From: Mortierella alpina
Lineage: Eukaryota; Mortierellomycota; Mortierellomycetes; Mortierellales; Mortierellaceae
Direction: 5' to 3'
Length of the DNA stretch: 64,000 nt
Assembly (NCBI GenBank): GCA_029449245.1
Contig: JANATF010000001.1
Location: forward strand, 4,154,001 to 4,218,000
The number at the start of each line of letters is the position of its first letter. The first letter of the stretch is position 1. A program made the translations under genes and the position numbers. Shown one piece after another: positions 24,033 to 33,308 of the stretch. A model generated the notes under the pieces. That model ran no database searches. It was given only the letters and a program-made list of their open reading frames with translations, and was not told where the DNA came from.

Positions 24033-24464
24033 CTACAAATGGAGGACTGAGCCGGTCAACAGGAGAATAAGCAAAAGCACTATTGGCAACTGTAGTTGGG
24101 TAGAGGAGGAGGATGGGGATTTGTAGCAATAGACGCACGTTTCGATGCTGCTTATATTACACGGAAGGACAAGGTCTTTGCCGTTGATAATATAGCCCAA
24201 GTTCGCCGGAGTGACGGGAACCACCTCAGTTCCGTTAAACATATGGGTGCCATTGACGATGGGAAGATTGGGACTCATGGGTTGGAGGTTTGTAGCGTTC
24301 CCTGGCATCACATAGCAACAGGTGTGACAGTTGATAGGTTCGGCGACGTCTATTTTGCCTAGCACGTCCAACTCCAACCTAGCCAGCATTTTTTTTTTTT
24401 TTTTTGGATGTTCTGTATCGTTGTGAAAGTGAGGTGTATGTATGCGGTGATTAGAGAAGAGCAT
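24033..24464 (-). CDS. Hypothetical GPI-anchored surface protein (probably a last exon)
   Basis: A 143-codon frame with four N-glycosylation sequons (NAT, NGT, NGT, NIS), several Cys in pairs (CHTCC, CVYC) and a C-terminus of SPSSSS spacer plus hydrophobic LPIVLLLILLLTG. That is a typical GPI-attachment signal. No N-terminal signal peptide is in this frame. The first 25 codons run into an A19 tract (24390-24408 on + is T), so this is likely the 3' exon of a longer gene, perhaps entering at the TAG acceptor near 24380. Family not recognised. Confidence 0.4.
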   Translation of the reverse strand: MLFSNHRIHTPHFHNDTEHPKKKKKMLARLELDVLGKIDVAEPINCHTCCYVMPGNATNLQPMSPNLPIVNGTHMFNGTEVVPVTPANLGYIINGKDLVLPCNISSIETCVYCYKSPSSSSTQLQLPIVLLLILLLTGSVLHL

Positions 24465-25870
24465 CCCGAAGTCCTACATGGCCCGCACATGGTCAAAACA
24501 CGCCTTATTTTATATTTCATGCTGCCTACCAGTCTCAAGATCGAAAAGCGGCGGTTCAAGCAGTGGTTCAACGCGTTGTTGGAGTTAGATTCTTGTAGAC
24601 TTGAGGTTGACAAGGAGCACACAAAGGAGAGAAACGAGTTTTTTTTATTCAACAAAGGATTGGAAACAAGGTATTACCATGGGCAACAGGATCCTCTTTT
24701 ATTTTTCCGACGCTTGAAGGCCACATGGGAAAATGGATATTTCAATCTTTTGCCGAGGTGATTTTTTCTGTGCCATAGCCGCGCGTAATCTGTTATAGAC
24801 TAGAACACCAATTCATCCCGTGTCGCATCCCTGCTGTATATGACTTGTGAACCAAACTTCCCGACTAGGGAAATGAACCGCTGGATGGACAGAGAAATCC
24901 AACTGCGAGACAGAAAGCAACGAATTCAGGTCTTCTGTCTTGTTCGTTTTGTATTTTGCTACCTTTCGACTCTGGGCACAGCTCCAGCATATCAATGATA
25001 AGGCTAGTTATTGTTTGGCCATGCTACCTTAGTGACGATGATGCTTGAGTCCTGTAACTTTGGATTCTGCCTCGATCAGACGGATGAGCCTGCGCCTGCG
25101 CGCAACAGCTCTCCGCTCTGCTTTCGAGTAAGGCCGTTGCTGTAAATTTAAAGCTGCCATAGGACCATAATATTCTCAAACGGTTTCTTCGACAGCCGAA
25201 ACCACCTCGATCAGGAGTCAAGTCGTAGTTGACGTTCCAGCAAGCGGGCTGCGGTTGAGGCTGTGGCGGAATATCTGGAAGTTGCGGAGGAGTGCCTTGA
25301 TCCAATTGAGGCATACCTGGAGGCCAGGGAGGATAGCATGTTCAACTAGGAGGCTCGCAGGGGAGACACCACAGGTAATCTGTTTTATTTCTGTGGCCGA
25401 TCCTGATATCCGTCTGGAAAGAGCCATGGAGGCACCCCGTTTCGATGTGGCTGGTTTGGACGACGACAACAGCAAGTTTTTTGAACACGGATATTCTTGG
25501 CAATGGATACACTAGAGGACTACTCCCAGCGAAATCCCAAGCCCTTGAGACATCTGCTTTTGGGGGGGGGGGGCTGACCTTCTCAGGAGGTTCGAGCCCA
25601 TACAACTTTTCCAAGCATGGTTGTGTTTGATTTGACGCACTGCTCAATGCAGAGCGCATTGTGCGGCGGGAAAATGACTACTACAGCTGGGAAGACATGC
25701 GTATGCACGGTACGGAGGGGGGGGGAGTGGGGATGGGAGTGAGGATGAGCGTAAGGTTGAGTGAATGGGGTGGGAAGGAAGGTGAGTGCGAGTGACGAGT
25801 GATGGTATGGGTGAGGGAGTGAGGGGATGACGATGAGAACGTGGCCACATAGAGTGCTTGTGCTTCTCGA
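24465..25870. other. Uncertain coding fragments, no confident gene model
   Basis: The minus strand carries possible exons at 25314-25024 (Pro/Gln-rich, then Cys-containing, ending ASSSL at a GTAGCA donor) and 24930-24803 (after a CTCGCAG acceptor, in phase, ending TAG). The plus strand carries a 40-codon non-repetitive run near 25390-25515 (VADPDIRLERAMEAP...). A G12 run lies at 25562-25573. Neither strand gives a start with a signal peptide or a recognisable family. 25690-25870 is G/GT-rich and precedes the minisatellite. Confidence 0.3.
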
Positions 25871-25871
25871 T

Positions 25872-27290
25872 TGTGCTGCTTCAGAAGAGGGATTGTGCTG
25901 CTTCAGAGGAGTGCTAGTGCTGCTTCAGAAGAGAATTGTGCTGCTTCGGAAGAGTGCTTGTGCTGCTTCAGAAGAAAATTGTGCTGCTTCGGAAGAGGAT
26001 TGTGCTGCTTCAGAAGAAAATTGTGCTGCTTCGGAAGAGGGATTGTGCTGCTTCAGAAGAAAATTGTGCTGCTTCGGAAGAGGATTGTGCTGCTTCAGAA
26101 GAAAAGTGTGCTGCTTCAGAAGAGGGATTGTGCTGCTTCATAAGAGGATTGTGCTGCTTCAGAAGAGTGCTTGTGCTGCTTCAGAAGAAAATTGTGCTGC
26201 TTCAGAAGAGGATTGTGCTGCTTCAGAAGAAAATTGTGCTGCTTCGGAAGAGGATTGTGCTGCTTCAGAAGAAAAGTGTGCTGCTTCAGAAGAGGGATTG
26301 TGCTGCTTCATAAGAGGATTGTGCTGCTTCAGAAGAGTGCTTGTGCTGCTTCAGAAGAAAATTGTGCTGCTTCAGAAGAGGATTGTGCTGCTTCAGAAGA
26401 AAATTGTGCTGCTTCGGAAGAGGGATTGTGCTGCTTCAGAAGAGGGATTGTGCTGCTTCAGAAGAGTGCTTGTGCTGCTTCAGAAGAAAATTGTGCTGCT
26501 TCGGAAGAGGATTGTGCTGCTTCGGAAGAGGATTGTGCTGCTTCAGAAGAAAATTGTGCTGCTTCGGAAGAGGATTGTGCTGCTTCAGAAGAAAAGTGTG
26601 CTGCTTCAGAAGAGGATTGTGCTGCTTCAGAAGAAAAGTGTGCTGCTTCAGAAGAGGGATTGTGCTGCTTCATAAGAGGATTGTGCTGCTTCAGAAGAGT
26701 GCTTGTGCTGCTTCAGAAGAAAATTGTGCTGCTTCAGAAGAGGATTGTGCTGCTTCAGAAGAAAATTGTGCTGCTTCGGAAGAGGGATTGTGCTGCTTCA
26801 GAAGAGGGATTGTGCTGCTTCAGAAGAGTGCTTGTGCTGCTTCAGAAGAAAATTGTGCTGCTTCAGAAGAGGATTGTGCTGCTTCAGAAGAAAATTGTGC
26901 TGCTTCGGAAGAGGGATTGTGCTGCTTCATAAGAGGATTGTGCTGCTTCAGAAGAGTGCTTGTGCTGCTTCAGAAGAAAATTGTGCTGCTTCAGAAGAGG
27001 ATTGTGCTGCTTCAGAAGAAAATTGTGCTGCTTCGGAAGAGGGATTGTGCTGCTTCAGAAGAGGGATTGTGCTGCTTCAGAAGAGTGCTTGTGCTGCTTC
27101 AGAAGAAAATTGTGCTGCTTCAGAAGAGGATTGTGCTGCTTCAGAAGAAAATTGTGCTGCTTCGGAAGAGGGATTGTGCTGCTTCAGAAGAAAATTGTGC
27201 TGCTTCGGAAGAGGATTGTGCTGCTTTAGAAGAAAATTGTGCTGCTTCGGAAGAGGGATTGTGCTGCTTCAGAACAGGTTTGTGCTGCTT
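25872..27290. repeat. 1.4-kb minisatellite of mixed 21- and 22-bp units
   Basis: About 66 tandem copies with the core GTGCTGCTTCAGAAGA followed by one of several tails: AAATT, GGATT and AAAGT give 21-bp units; GGGATT and GTGCTT give 22-bp units. A variant GAAGA/TAAGA position and CGG for CAG add subtypes. Subtypes recur in higher-order blocks, for example six units of 129 bp starting near 26705 and 26834, and eight units of 170 bp starting near 26173 and 26343. All three forward frames are open over hundreds of codons because each 22-bp unit shifts the frame by one. They read CAASEEN, LCCFRR or VLLQKK repeats. Confidence 0.95.
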
Positions 27291-27434
27291 GCGCAAGACG
27301 TGCGTGGGAACACAAAGAAATCGTGCTTCTTTTAGACCAGCTCAAATCCCTGTATGGAAGAAAAGAGGTCGTCCCCTGTGGAAGCCTTCGGCAACAGGCG
27401 TGCGTGACGGCAGGCTCAGGTACGATCGAGATCT

Positions 27435-27671
27435 ATGATAGCCCCACCTCTTGGGGGCTTTCCATGCTCAGTCTCGGGGGAAGGGATCTTCTATGCTATG
27501 GTGACCAAGACCAATCTGCCCATTTATGGTCGTGGCCAAAACGACCAGTGTGTGAAGTACCACGATAACCGTCGATCCAACATCCGTGGTTGTAATGGAG
27601 GATCCAGTCGCGCTCAGAGAACGATTGCAGCCAACAACAAGTCTCGCGACGATATCTCGTTTAACTCGTAG
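27435..27671 (+). CDS. Hypothetical C-terminal coding fragment after the minisatellite
   Basis: A 78-codon frame (GEGIFYAMVTKTNLPIYGRG..., ending DDISFNS) with non-repetitive composition, two Cys and a normal stop. An AATAAA lies about 115 bp downstream (27787-27792). It may be the last exon of a plus-strand gene whose upstream part includes or skips the minisatellite. I cannot find a convincing acceptor or start. Family not recognised. Confidence 0.35.
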   Translation: MIAPPLGGFPCSVSGEGIFYAMVTKTNLPIYGRGQNDQCVKYHDNRRSNIRGCNGGSSRAQRTIAANNKSRDDISFNS

Positions 27672-28046
27672 GACTTTCAGTGCTTTACCGTGATGTATTT
27701 GACCGGTACCGTTATCGACGATGGATCTGCAGTCTAGGCGGCTGCCGATGTAGTATAGAGGGACGTGGCGATCGCAGATCCAGTATAATAAACTAAAGAC
27801 CCTTCATTCAATGAGTTATCTATTGCTTCTTTTTCGGCGCACATAACCTCTCTTTATTGTTTTCGTCCTCCTGAGAGAGAAAGAGAGAGAGAGGGAGAGA
27901 AAGTCAGACTAGAAACAGAAGAGGTAAGGGAAGAGACAGATAGGAAAAAATGAGGTTGGGTGATTGTGCTGTGCTTAGAGTAGGTGGCAGGTGCTTGGAA
28001 TTGTCGCTTTGTACGAGGCAAGAGCAGCGAGACGGTTATCGAAAAG
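27672..28046. other. Convergent 3' region
   Basis: AATAAA on + at 27787-27792, then a GA-rich run near 27872-27905, then the Elf1 stop on the minus strand. No gene seen. Confidence 0.4.
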
Positions 28047-28967
28047 CTAGCCTCGTCTTGCTCCTGCTCCTCTCCCTTTAGATCCTAACCCTTGGTTCCA
28101 ATAGTCGTAGAATTCTTGATTGGCTTGACGGGCGCCATGTTGTGGGTAAGCCCCCTCCTGGTCTTCCTCCTCCCACTGCTTGTAGTGTGAACTGTACGAA
28201 AGGTCTTGTTGCTGATATTGCGGACTGTACTCGACTTTTTTTTGCTGGTACTGGCGGGAGGTAAATGAAGAGGTCGCGTATCGTGATGCGCGATGTCCCT
28301 GCTGTTCCTGCTGTTTTTGTTGCTCTTGCAGCATCTCCTGCTCTTGCAGTTTTTGCTTCTCTTTCTGTCTCTGCTGTTCTTGTTGTCTCTGCTGTCGCTG
28401 TGTGTCCTGAGCCTTTTGAACTTGGGAGGTCACGCTGCTGCGAGAACAAGGCGTCTGTTCTTCTTCATTGGCATCAACCCACGCGTGGTAGACATCGACA
28501 TCGTGGCTCAAATCTAATCACAGTGGAGCACAACACGAAGAACGGGGCTGTTGGGATGCATGGACTGTTGGAAGCCTCTTTCATAGAATCACTGATATAA
28601 CCGCCAAAAGAGGTTGGACACGCGCAAAACGAACGGAAAGTACACTTACGATGAATGGACGTGCAGAAGGTCACCTTGCAACTTTCGCATTCAAGAGAGC
28701 CAACTCTCTCGTTAAGCTTTCTATGGAGAGGAGTCAGACACACAAAAAAAAAAGAGGTAAAAAGAAAGGAAGAAGTCAGACCTTCGCCTGAGCTTACAGC
28801 AAGGTGAGTGTATCCTTCGATAGACAGACGACTTACAGCTTGCAGCGGACAGTCTTGCTTTGGGAGCAGTTGATGCAGTCAAAGATCTTGTCGAGCCTTC
28901 GGGGCTTCTTCTGGAGCCGGCGAGCCAACTCGCGACGTTTGGAGTTGGTAACAGTTTTTGGCATCAT
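28047..28967 (-). CDS. ELF1: Transcription elongation factor Elf1 with long Gln-rich tail
   Basis: Three exons (28967-28837, 28720-28650, 28513-28047; 222 aa). The conserved zinc-ribbon core spans about residues 15-85: a basic N-terminus (SKRRELARRLQKKPRR), CINC and CESC zinc-binding pairs, and the closing helix LSHDVDVYHAWVDANEE. The last matches the family's VDVYSDWxDAxEE. Elf1/ELOF1 binds RNA polymerase II and helps passage through nucleosomes. Yeast and animal Elf1 are about 80-145 residues. This one adds about 135 residues, mainly Gln/Lys/Glu, ending in GSKGRGAGARRG. The usual N-terminal MGKRK is replaced by MMPKTVTN. Confidence 0.85.
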
Positions 28968-29986
28968 ATCAGCAAGCTGTGTAAGTCTTGGAGGGGCCAG
29001 GGAGAGTGAAGGCCAGCGAGTAACGAAAGGGTAGCAGTATGCGTGGGTTTGGAGTGAGGGCTCCTAGGCTTGTACGTGCGGCTTGCAGAGGGATGTTAAC
29101 TGTCGGTCAGCTTCGAGTTTGTCTTGTTGGCAGGTAACTTTGTAACGAGTGAAGACAAGAAGGAAAAGAAACGCGCGCAAGGGGCTGCCTTTTTATATAT
29201 TTCGGCCATTGGTGGCGCAAGCTGGATTTAATTCTATGCACAAGCCTCGCTTTCCAAGAGACCCTGCAGACAAAGCCGTGCATTGGTGTGCAGTGCAGGC
29301 AGAGCGGTGACAACAAGGCTGTCCTTGTCTGAATTCTGAATAGGGAGAAACTACTGTCCATAGGCTCCTTCCCTCCCAGAGGACTAGTGGAAACCACAGA
29401 GACATCACAGTACGATATGAAAACCAACCGTGAGCCCCTGGTAGCGGACACTTTCGAATGTCATGGCGATGCTTGTTAAAGCACCACACCTCAGAAAAAG
29501 TAAAAGTGTGCTCGTGCACAACTGCTAAACAGCTGTGCTGAATTTCTAGGCCTGTTTGATTGTGAGGTGGTAGTCACCACGGCGCGTTGCAATTTCAGTA
29601 ACCGCCTTTTAAAGTTTGTACCGCTTTGACCAGCGGGCTCCATCTCCATCCAACCAAGCACCTTAAGCGGGCATCTTTAAATCTCTCCACGCAGGACCCT
29701 TCTTGCCCTCTTAGCTACTTGGATCCCCAACACATGCGTAACGGCTTCATTCATCTCAACCTCACATACCGACATCAGGTCCAGTTCTCATCAACCTCGA
29801 TCCCATACACCTGGAGATCACTCGTGGGCTTCGAATTCAACATTGGAACCGCCAAAAGCACAACGAAACCATTACAGCTTCCAGCAACAGAAGTACAACG
29901 ATTTATATTTTGTGAGATCTCAGGGCACAGCGGCTGCCTGGTGGCATAAGGCTAATTTCCTTCTTGACAACCGATCCGACACAGGT
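28968..29986. other. Elf1 upstream region / 3' flank of the GBBH-N gene
   Basis: One kilobase without a supported gene. I looked here on the minus strand for the dioxygenase domain missing from the next gene and found no frame with its histidine/aspartate motifs. The plus frame at 29626-29949 has no ATG start. Confidence 0.5.
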
Positions 29987-30837
29987 CTACAAATCTCTTG
30001 TCGTCTGCTTGTCGTTCGCCCGTGCCTCATGCGTGTTGAGCTCCGAGGCGGATCCTGCACGCGATCCCAAGATCATCTCCCAAGGGTACAAGCTCTTGTG
30101 ACCCGGTCTTGATTTCGCCAGCTCCTCGTCCCGTTGTCCAACAACAACAACAGCCCCGCCATCCACATCCACTGCCACATCCAGCAACAAGCCTTTGGAC
30201 CATGTCAACTCTAATCCATCCGGATAGATCTGTACAGATGAAACCGAGATGTCAGCCGGTACCTGTGAGGACGCATGGAGCTTCTGATGTGTTGAAGGGT
30301 CTATGCACTTGGGACAAGGGCAGTTATCGCGAAGCCAGAGAGAGTTGAGGGACGCTGTGGGGCGATCTGGACGGTAGTACTTGGATCCCTTGGGGGAGGT
30401 GACAAGAACTGAGGTCGAGTCTTTGGTGATCTGGACCGTAGGCAGATTGGTATGTTGTTCCTGTTCTTGTTGTTGTTGTTGGCGGTGGATTTGTCGGATG
30501 TCAAGCGTCTCGGTTGGGGTGGACAAGGATGCAGCAGGGTTGGATGTAAGCAATGAATGTGCTGAACGAGATGGGCATCCTGCCAGCTGTTAGACGGAGA
30601 ATGCAGAGTCGGTCATATAGGTTATAGAGAAGGAGAGAGATAGAGAGAGAGAGGTAGTCAGCAAACCACGCACGCATTCTTCAAGAATGTACCTGAGAGG
30701 GTTTCGCTCATTCTTTTGCTCTCTTGTCAACACCCGTGGGAACTTACAGCGGCACTGTATTTTGCGGCAGACGTGGCAGCTGCGGTTCTAGCGGCGACTC
30801 TTGCTGAGGAGTAGAGTAGGGTTGAGCACTTCAACAT
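29987..30837 (-). CDS. Stand-alone GBBH-like N-terminal (DUF971) domain protein, mitochondrial
   Basis: Two exons (30837-30748, 30586-29987; 229 aa). Residues 1-35 form a typical mitochondrial presequence (MLKCSTLLYSSARVAARTAA). Residues 90-190 match the N-terminal domain of trimethyllysine and gamma-butyrobetaine dioxygenases: LNSLWLRDNCPCPKCIDP, VPADI, a beta strand LELTWS, then GHKSLYPWEM. The Cys-x-Cys-x2-Cys plus His that bind zinc in BBOX1 are present. The protein ends about 20 residues later, so the Fe(II)/2-oxoglutarate catalytic domain (about 270 aa in the enzymes) is absent. It may be a stand-alone DUF971 protein with its own role or a truncated carnitine-pathway gene. It should not be annotated as a dioxygenase. 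Confidence 0.75.
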
Positions 30838-31232
30838 GATGCGTAGATGGTCGCTTGAGATGAGGACGAAGAGGCAGTTCGCGGGATGGAATGAATCCGG
30901 GTAGGGATGGAGCGAGTGGGTGTTGGAATGAGCGTAAAGGGTGAGGCAGAGGGAAAAAAAGATGCAAAAACGGATTTTCCCGTGCCTTTGCTCTCTTTTC
31001 CTCATTTATGAGTGAGAGGTGTGGGGGAAATTGACCAACCGCTTGTCCCACCATATTTGCCAGGCAGTGGACAGTGGAGCAGCCCCGCAGGTGGACCGTA
31101 CTCAGATGCAGTGGCTGATCCAGCCTCCTTTTCATAGCGCACTGCCGGCAACACAGCGAGGCACATCATAGAGTTCGTATGCATTGAGAAGGGCAGGGGT
31201 ATATTGAACTGACAAAATAGATTGAGCTACGA
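30838..31232. other. Promoter of the GBBH-N gene / 3' flank of PEN-2
   Basis: 395 bp between two minus-strand genes. No coding evidence. Confidence 0.4.
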
Positions 31233-31634
31233 TTAAACGCCTTTGACTAGGACGACAGTCAGGGCATCGCCCGTCGTTCCCCAGCCCAGTCGCTGGTTGA
31301 CAAAGATGCCAAACCACACAGAGAAGACCACAAACAACACTGTAGACATGATTCCGGACATGAGGAGGTCTAGCCATGAAGAAAAACACAACAGTACAGC
31401 CACGGTTAGGAGCAGGGCAAGACTCGTTGACTATAGGCCTAGCAGGCAAACAAAGCTGGCCAAGGACATACAATGCCGCACTTGAGGACTGAGGTCACCC
31501 CGATTCCTAACAGGCCAGATGTAGAGAATGTTGTAGACCCAGAGAAACGGGAGAAGGCCGAATCCGCCGTAGAATAGCTTTTTGCTGATGGTGAGGATTT
31601 CCTCTGGAGCCATCTTTTCAATGGGTTTAGCCAT
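31233..31634 (-). CDS. PEN2: Gamma-secretase subunit PEN-2
   Basis: Two exons (31634-31472, 31369-31233) joined in phase give 99 aa; animal PEN-2 has 101. After an acidic/basic start the first hydrophobic segment reads LFYGGFGLLPFLWVYNILYI, matching the family's YYLGGFAFLPFLWLVN. A polar loop follows, then SGIMSTVLFVVFSVWFGIFV, and the C-terminus contains the conserved Gly-Asp (TTGDALTVVLV). PEN-2 is the small membrane subunit that triggers presenilin endoproteolysis in the gamma-secretase complex. It implies presenilin, nicastrin and APH-1 elsewhere in this genome. Gamma-secretase is generally considered lost in Dikarya, so it supports an early-diverging fungus. The gene is divergent from the WW-domain gene. 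Confidence 0.85.
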
Positions 31635-31940
31635 TGGTTCCTGAGCTCTGTGTGTGTCCTGTTCTGGGAGTGATGTCTGCGCCTTCTGAGTGTCTAGATG
31701 TGTCTGTGCGTGTCTGCGCCAAAGAGAGAGGGGGAGGGAGAGAGAGAGACCGTGTGTGTGTGCGTGAGTGTTGAATAGGTGTGTGTGAGTTGTGGGTGCT
31801 GGGATGAGAAGAGCGTGCGGATGGAGCTCAAGTGTGATGATGAGCTTTACGGCACAAGTCACTTTTCTTTTTTTTTTTTGAAATCTTTCCGCCTGTTGTT
31901 TCTCGTCGCATCAATTCCCCTCAGAGGAAAAGGGCGTCTC
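31635..31940. promoter_or_regulatory. Bidirectional promoter between PEN-2 and WW-domain gene
   Basis: 306 bp between opposed ATGs. Contains GA-rich DNA (31725-31750), a GT stretch (31752-31790) and a T-rich run (about 31867-31880) near the WW gene. Confidence 0.5.
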
Positions 31941-33148
31941 ATGAACACTCTTGTCAGCTACGCGAGCGACTCTGAATCCGACGCGGACGAGATCATTCCT
32001 CCGCCAGCTTCAAGATCAGCAGCATCCGATGCAGGAATTTCAACAGCACAGGAACCCTCCTTGCCAGGGAACAATGCCCCTCACAATCCAGACGAGAATG
32101 CACCCGCCTCCCTGACCGAGGACACAGAACAAGGTCAGGACGACTTTGTGTCAGCAGCACTCAAGGATCTACAAAACTTTGCCGCCTCCGTTAGCAATGA
32201 CACCAGTGCCCTTCCCGAAATCCCAATGCCGCCGGCTTCTCTGGATTCGCTGAATGACAGCGCCTCGATAGAACGAGGATCTTTGGACATGGATGTAGAT
32301 CAGGAGTCTTCAGACATGCCAGACGACGATATCATCATGGCCGAGGACACTGCAGTGGAAGAAGCAGAATCGCAGCCAAGTACCCCCGTAGAGCTCACGA
32401 GCGAACAGCAAGCCATTTTTGACGCATTCATGCTCAAAATCGACGCTATTCCGCTCGTTTCCCAAGATCAATCGTTACCTCCTCAAGAAACCGACCCGCC
32501 AGTATCAAAAGACGAAAGGCAGGAACACATCCTGTCGGATCTGATGTGGCAGCGGTCTGCATCCGTTCAGGAGATCTACAGTCGATTGCATCAGCTCTCC
32601 ATACTCTCGAGTCCGACGCTCGACTCTCAGATGCTTGAAGATCGGTTGATCGAGTTCGCTATCCGGATACTGGATTGGGATCAAGGCGGCATGAAACCAG
32701 CGTACTTTATGGGCGAGGAGCGGGCACAGTTTCTGTCGCATCAAAAGACAAGAGCCGAAAGCAAGAACCGGAATCGATCAATGGGCCACTCCGCTGGCAG
32801 TGATGGCAGTGAGGAGGACAGTGACAACGACGGTGAAGTCGAAGATACGGCTGACATGGATCCTCCACCGTATGGGGGTGTCGTTGCAGAGATGCTGGAG
32901 CTCATGCGCAAGACGGAGCAGGCTGCAGCGCCGGACGGTTGGGAGGTCGTCTGGGACGCATCGACGAGCTCGTACGGATTCCGACACTGGGACATGGTGA
33001 GTTTTGGTCAGCTGGCATGCGCGCGGACACAACTTGTCACCATGCCAATTCATTCTAACGCCATTCGTCATTCTAGAGGACCTTTTCTACCATATATCCA
33101 TCCAGCGAGCACATATCTCCAGGTCCTGCTCCTGGATCTCCAGAGTAG
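31941..33148 (+). CDS. WW-domain protein (FNBP4-like)
   Basis: Two exons (31941-32996, 33077-33148; 375 aa). The start MNTLVSYASDSESDADE is a form of the LVxYxSDSE opening seen in WW-domain and FNBP4-type proteins. Residues about 30-180 are acidic and disordered. A helical segment (LTSEQQAIFDAFMLKIDAIP) follows. A single WW-like domain spans the splice junction near the end: PDGWEVVWDASTSSYGFRHW, with the second half in the last exon. FNBP4-like proteins bind Pro-rich partners, including formins and splicing factors. The exact family is inferred. Confidence 0.65.
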
Positions 33149-33308
33149 AAGTTAGTAATTTCAAATCATCAGACACGCAGAGTAGTATACAGAGCTTCTA
33201 TCGATATGGCGGGGGTTTTATATGCAACGAATGGTATGTAGCCGACGAACAAGTGCGATGGCGAGAAGTTGAGTCTTGGGTGCTGGTGCGATTAGGAGAT
33301 ATCAATCG

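Noticed and set aside
25575-25600. tRNA B-box-like GGTTCGAGCCC
   Set aside because: No A-box or cloverleaf partner upstream; a G12 run lies where the tRNA body would be.
25872-27290. Tandem array considered as CRISPR
   Set aside because: The units are contiguous with no unique spacers, and the genome is eukaryotic.
29626-29949. 107-codon plus-strand frame between the Elf1 and GBBH-N genes
   Set aside because: It has no ATG start and no recognisable motif.
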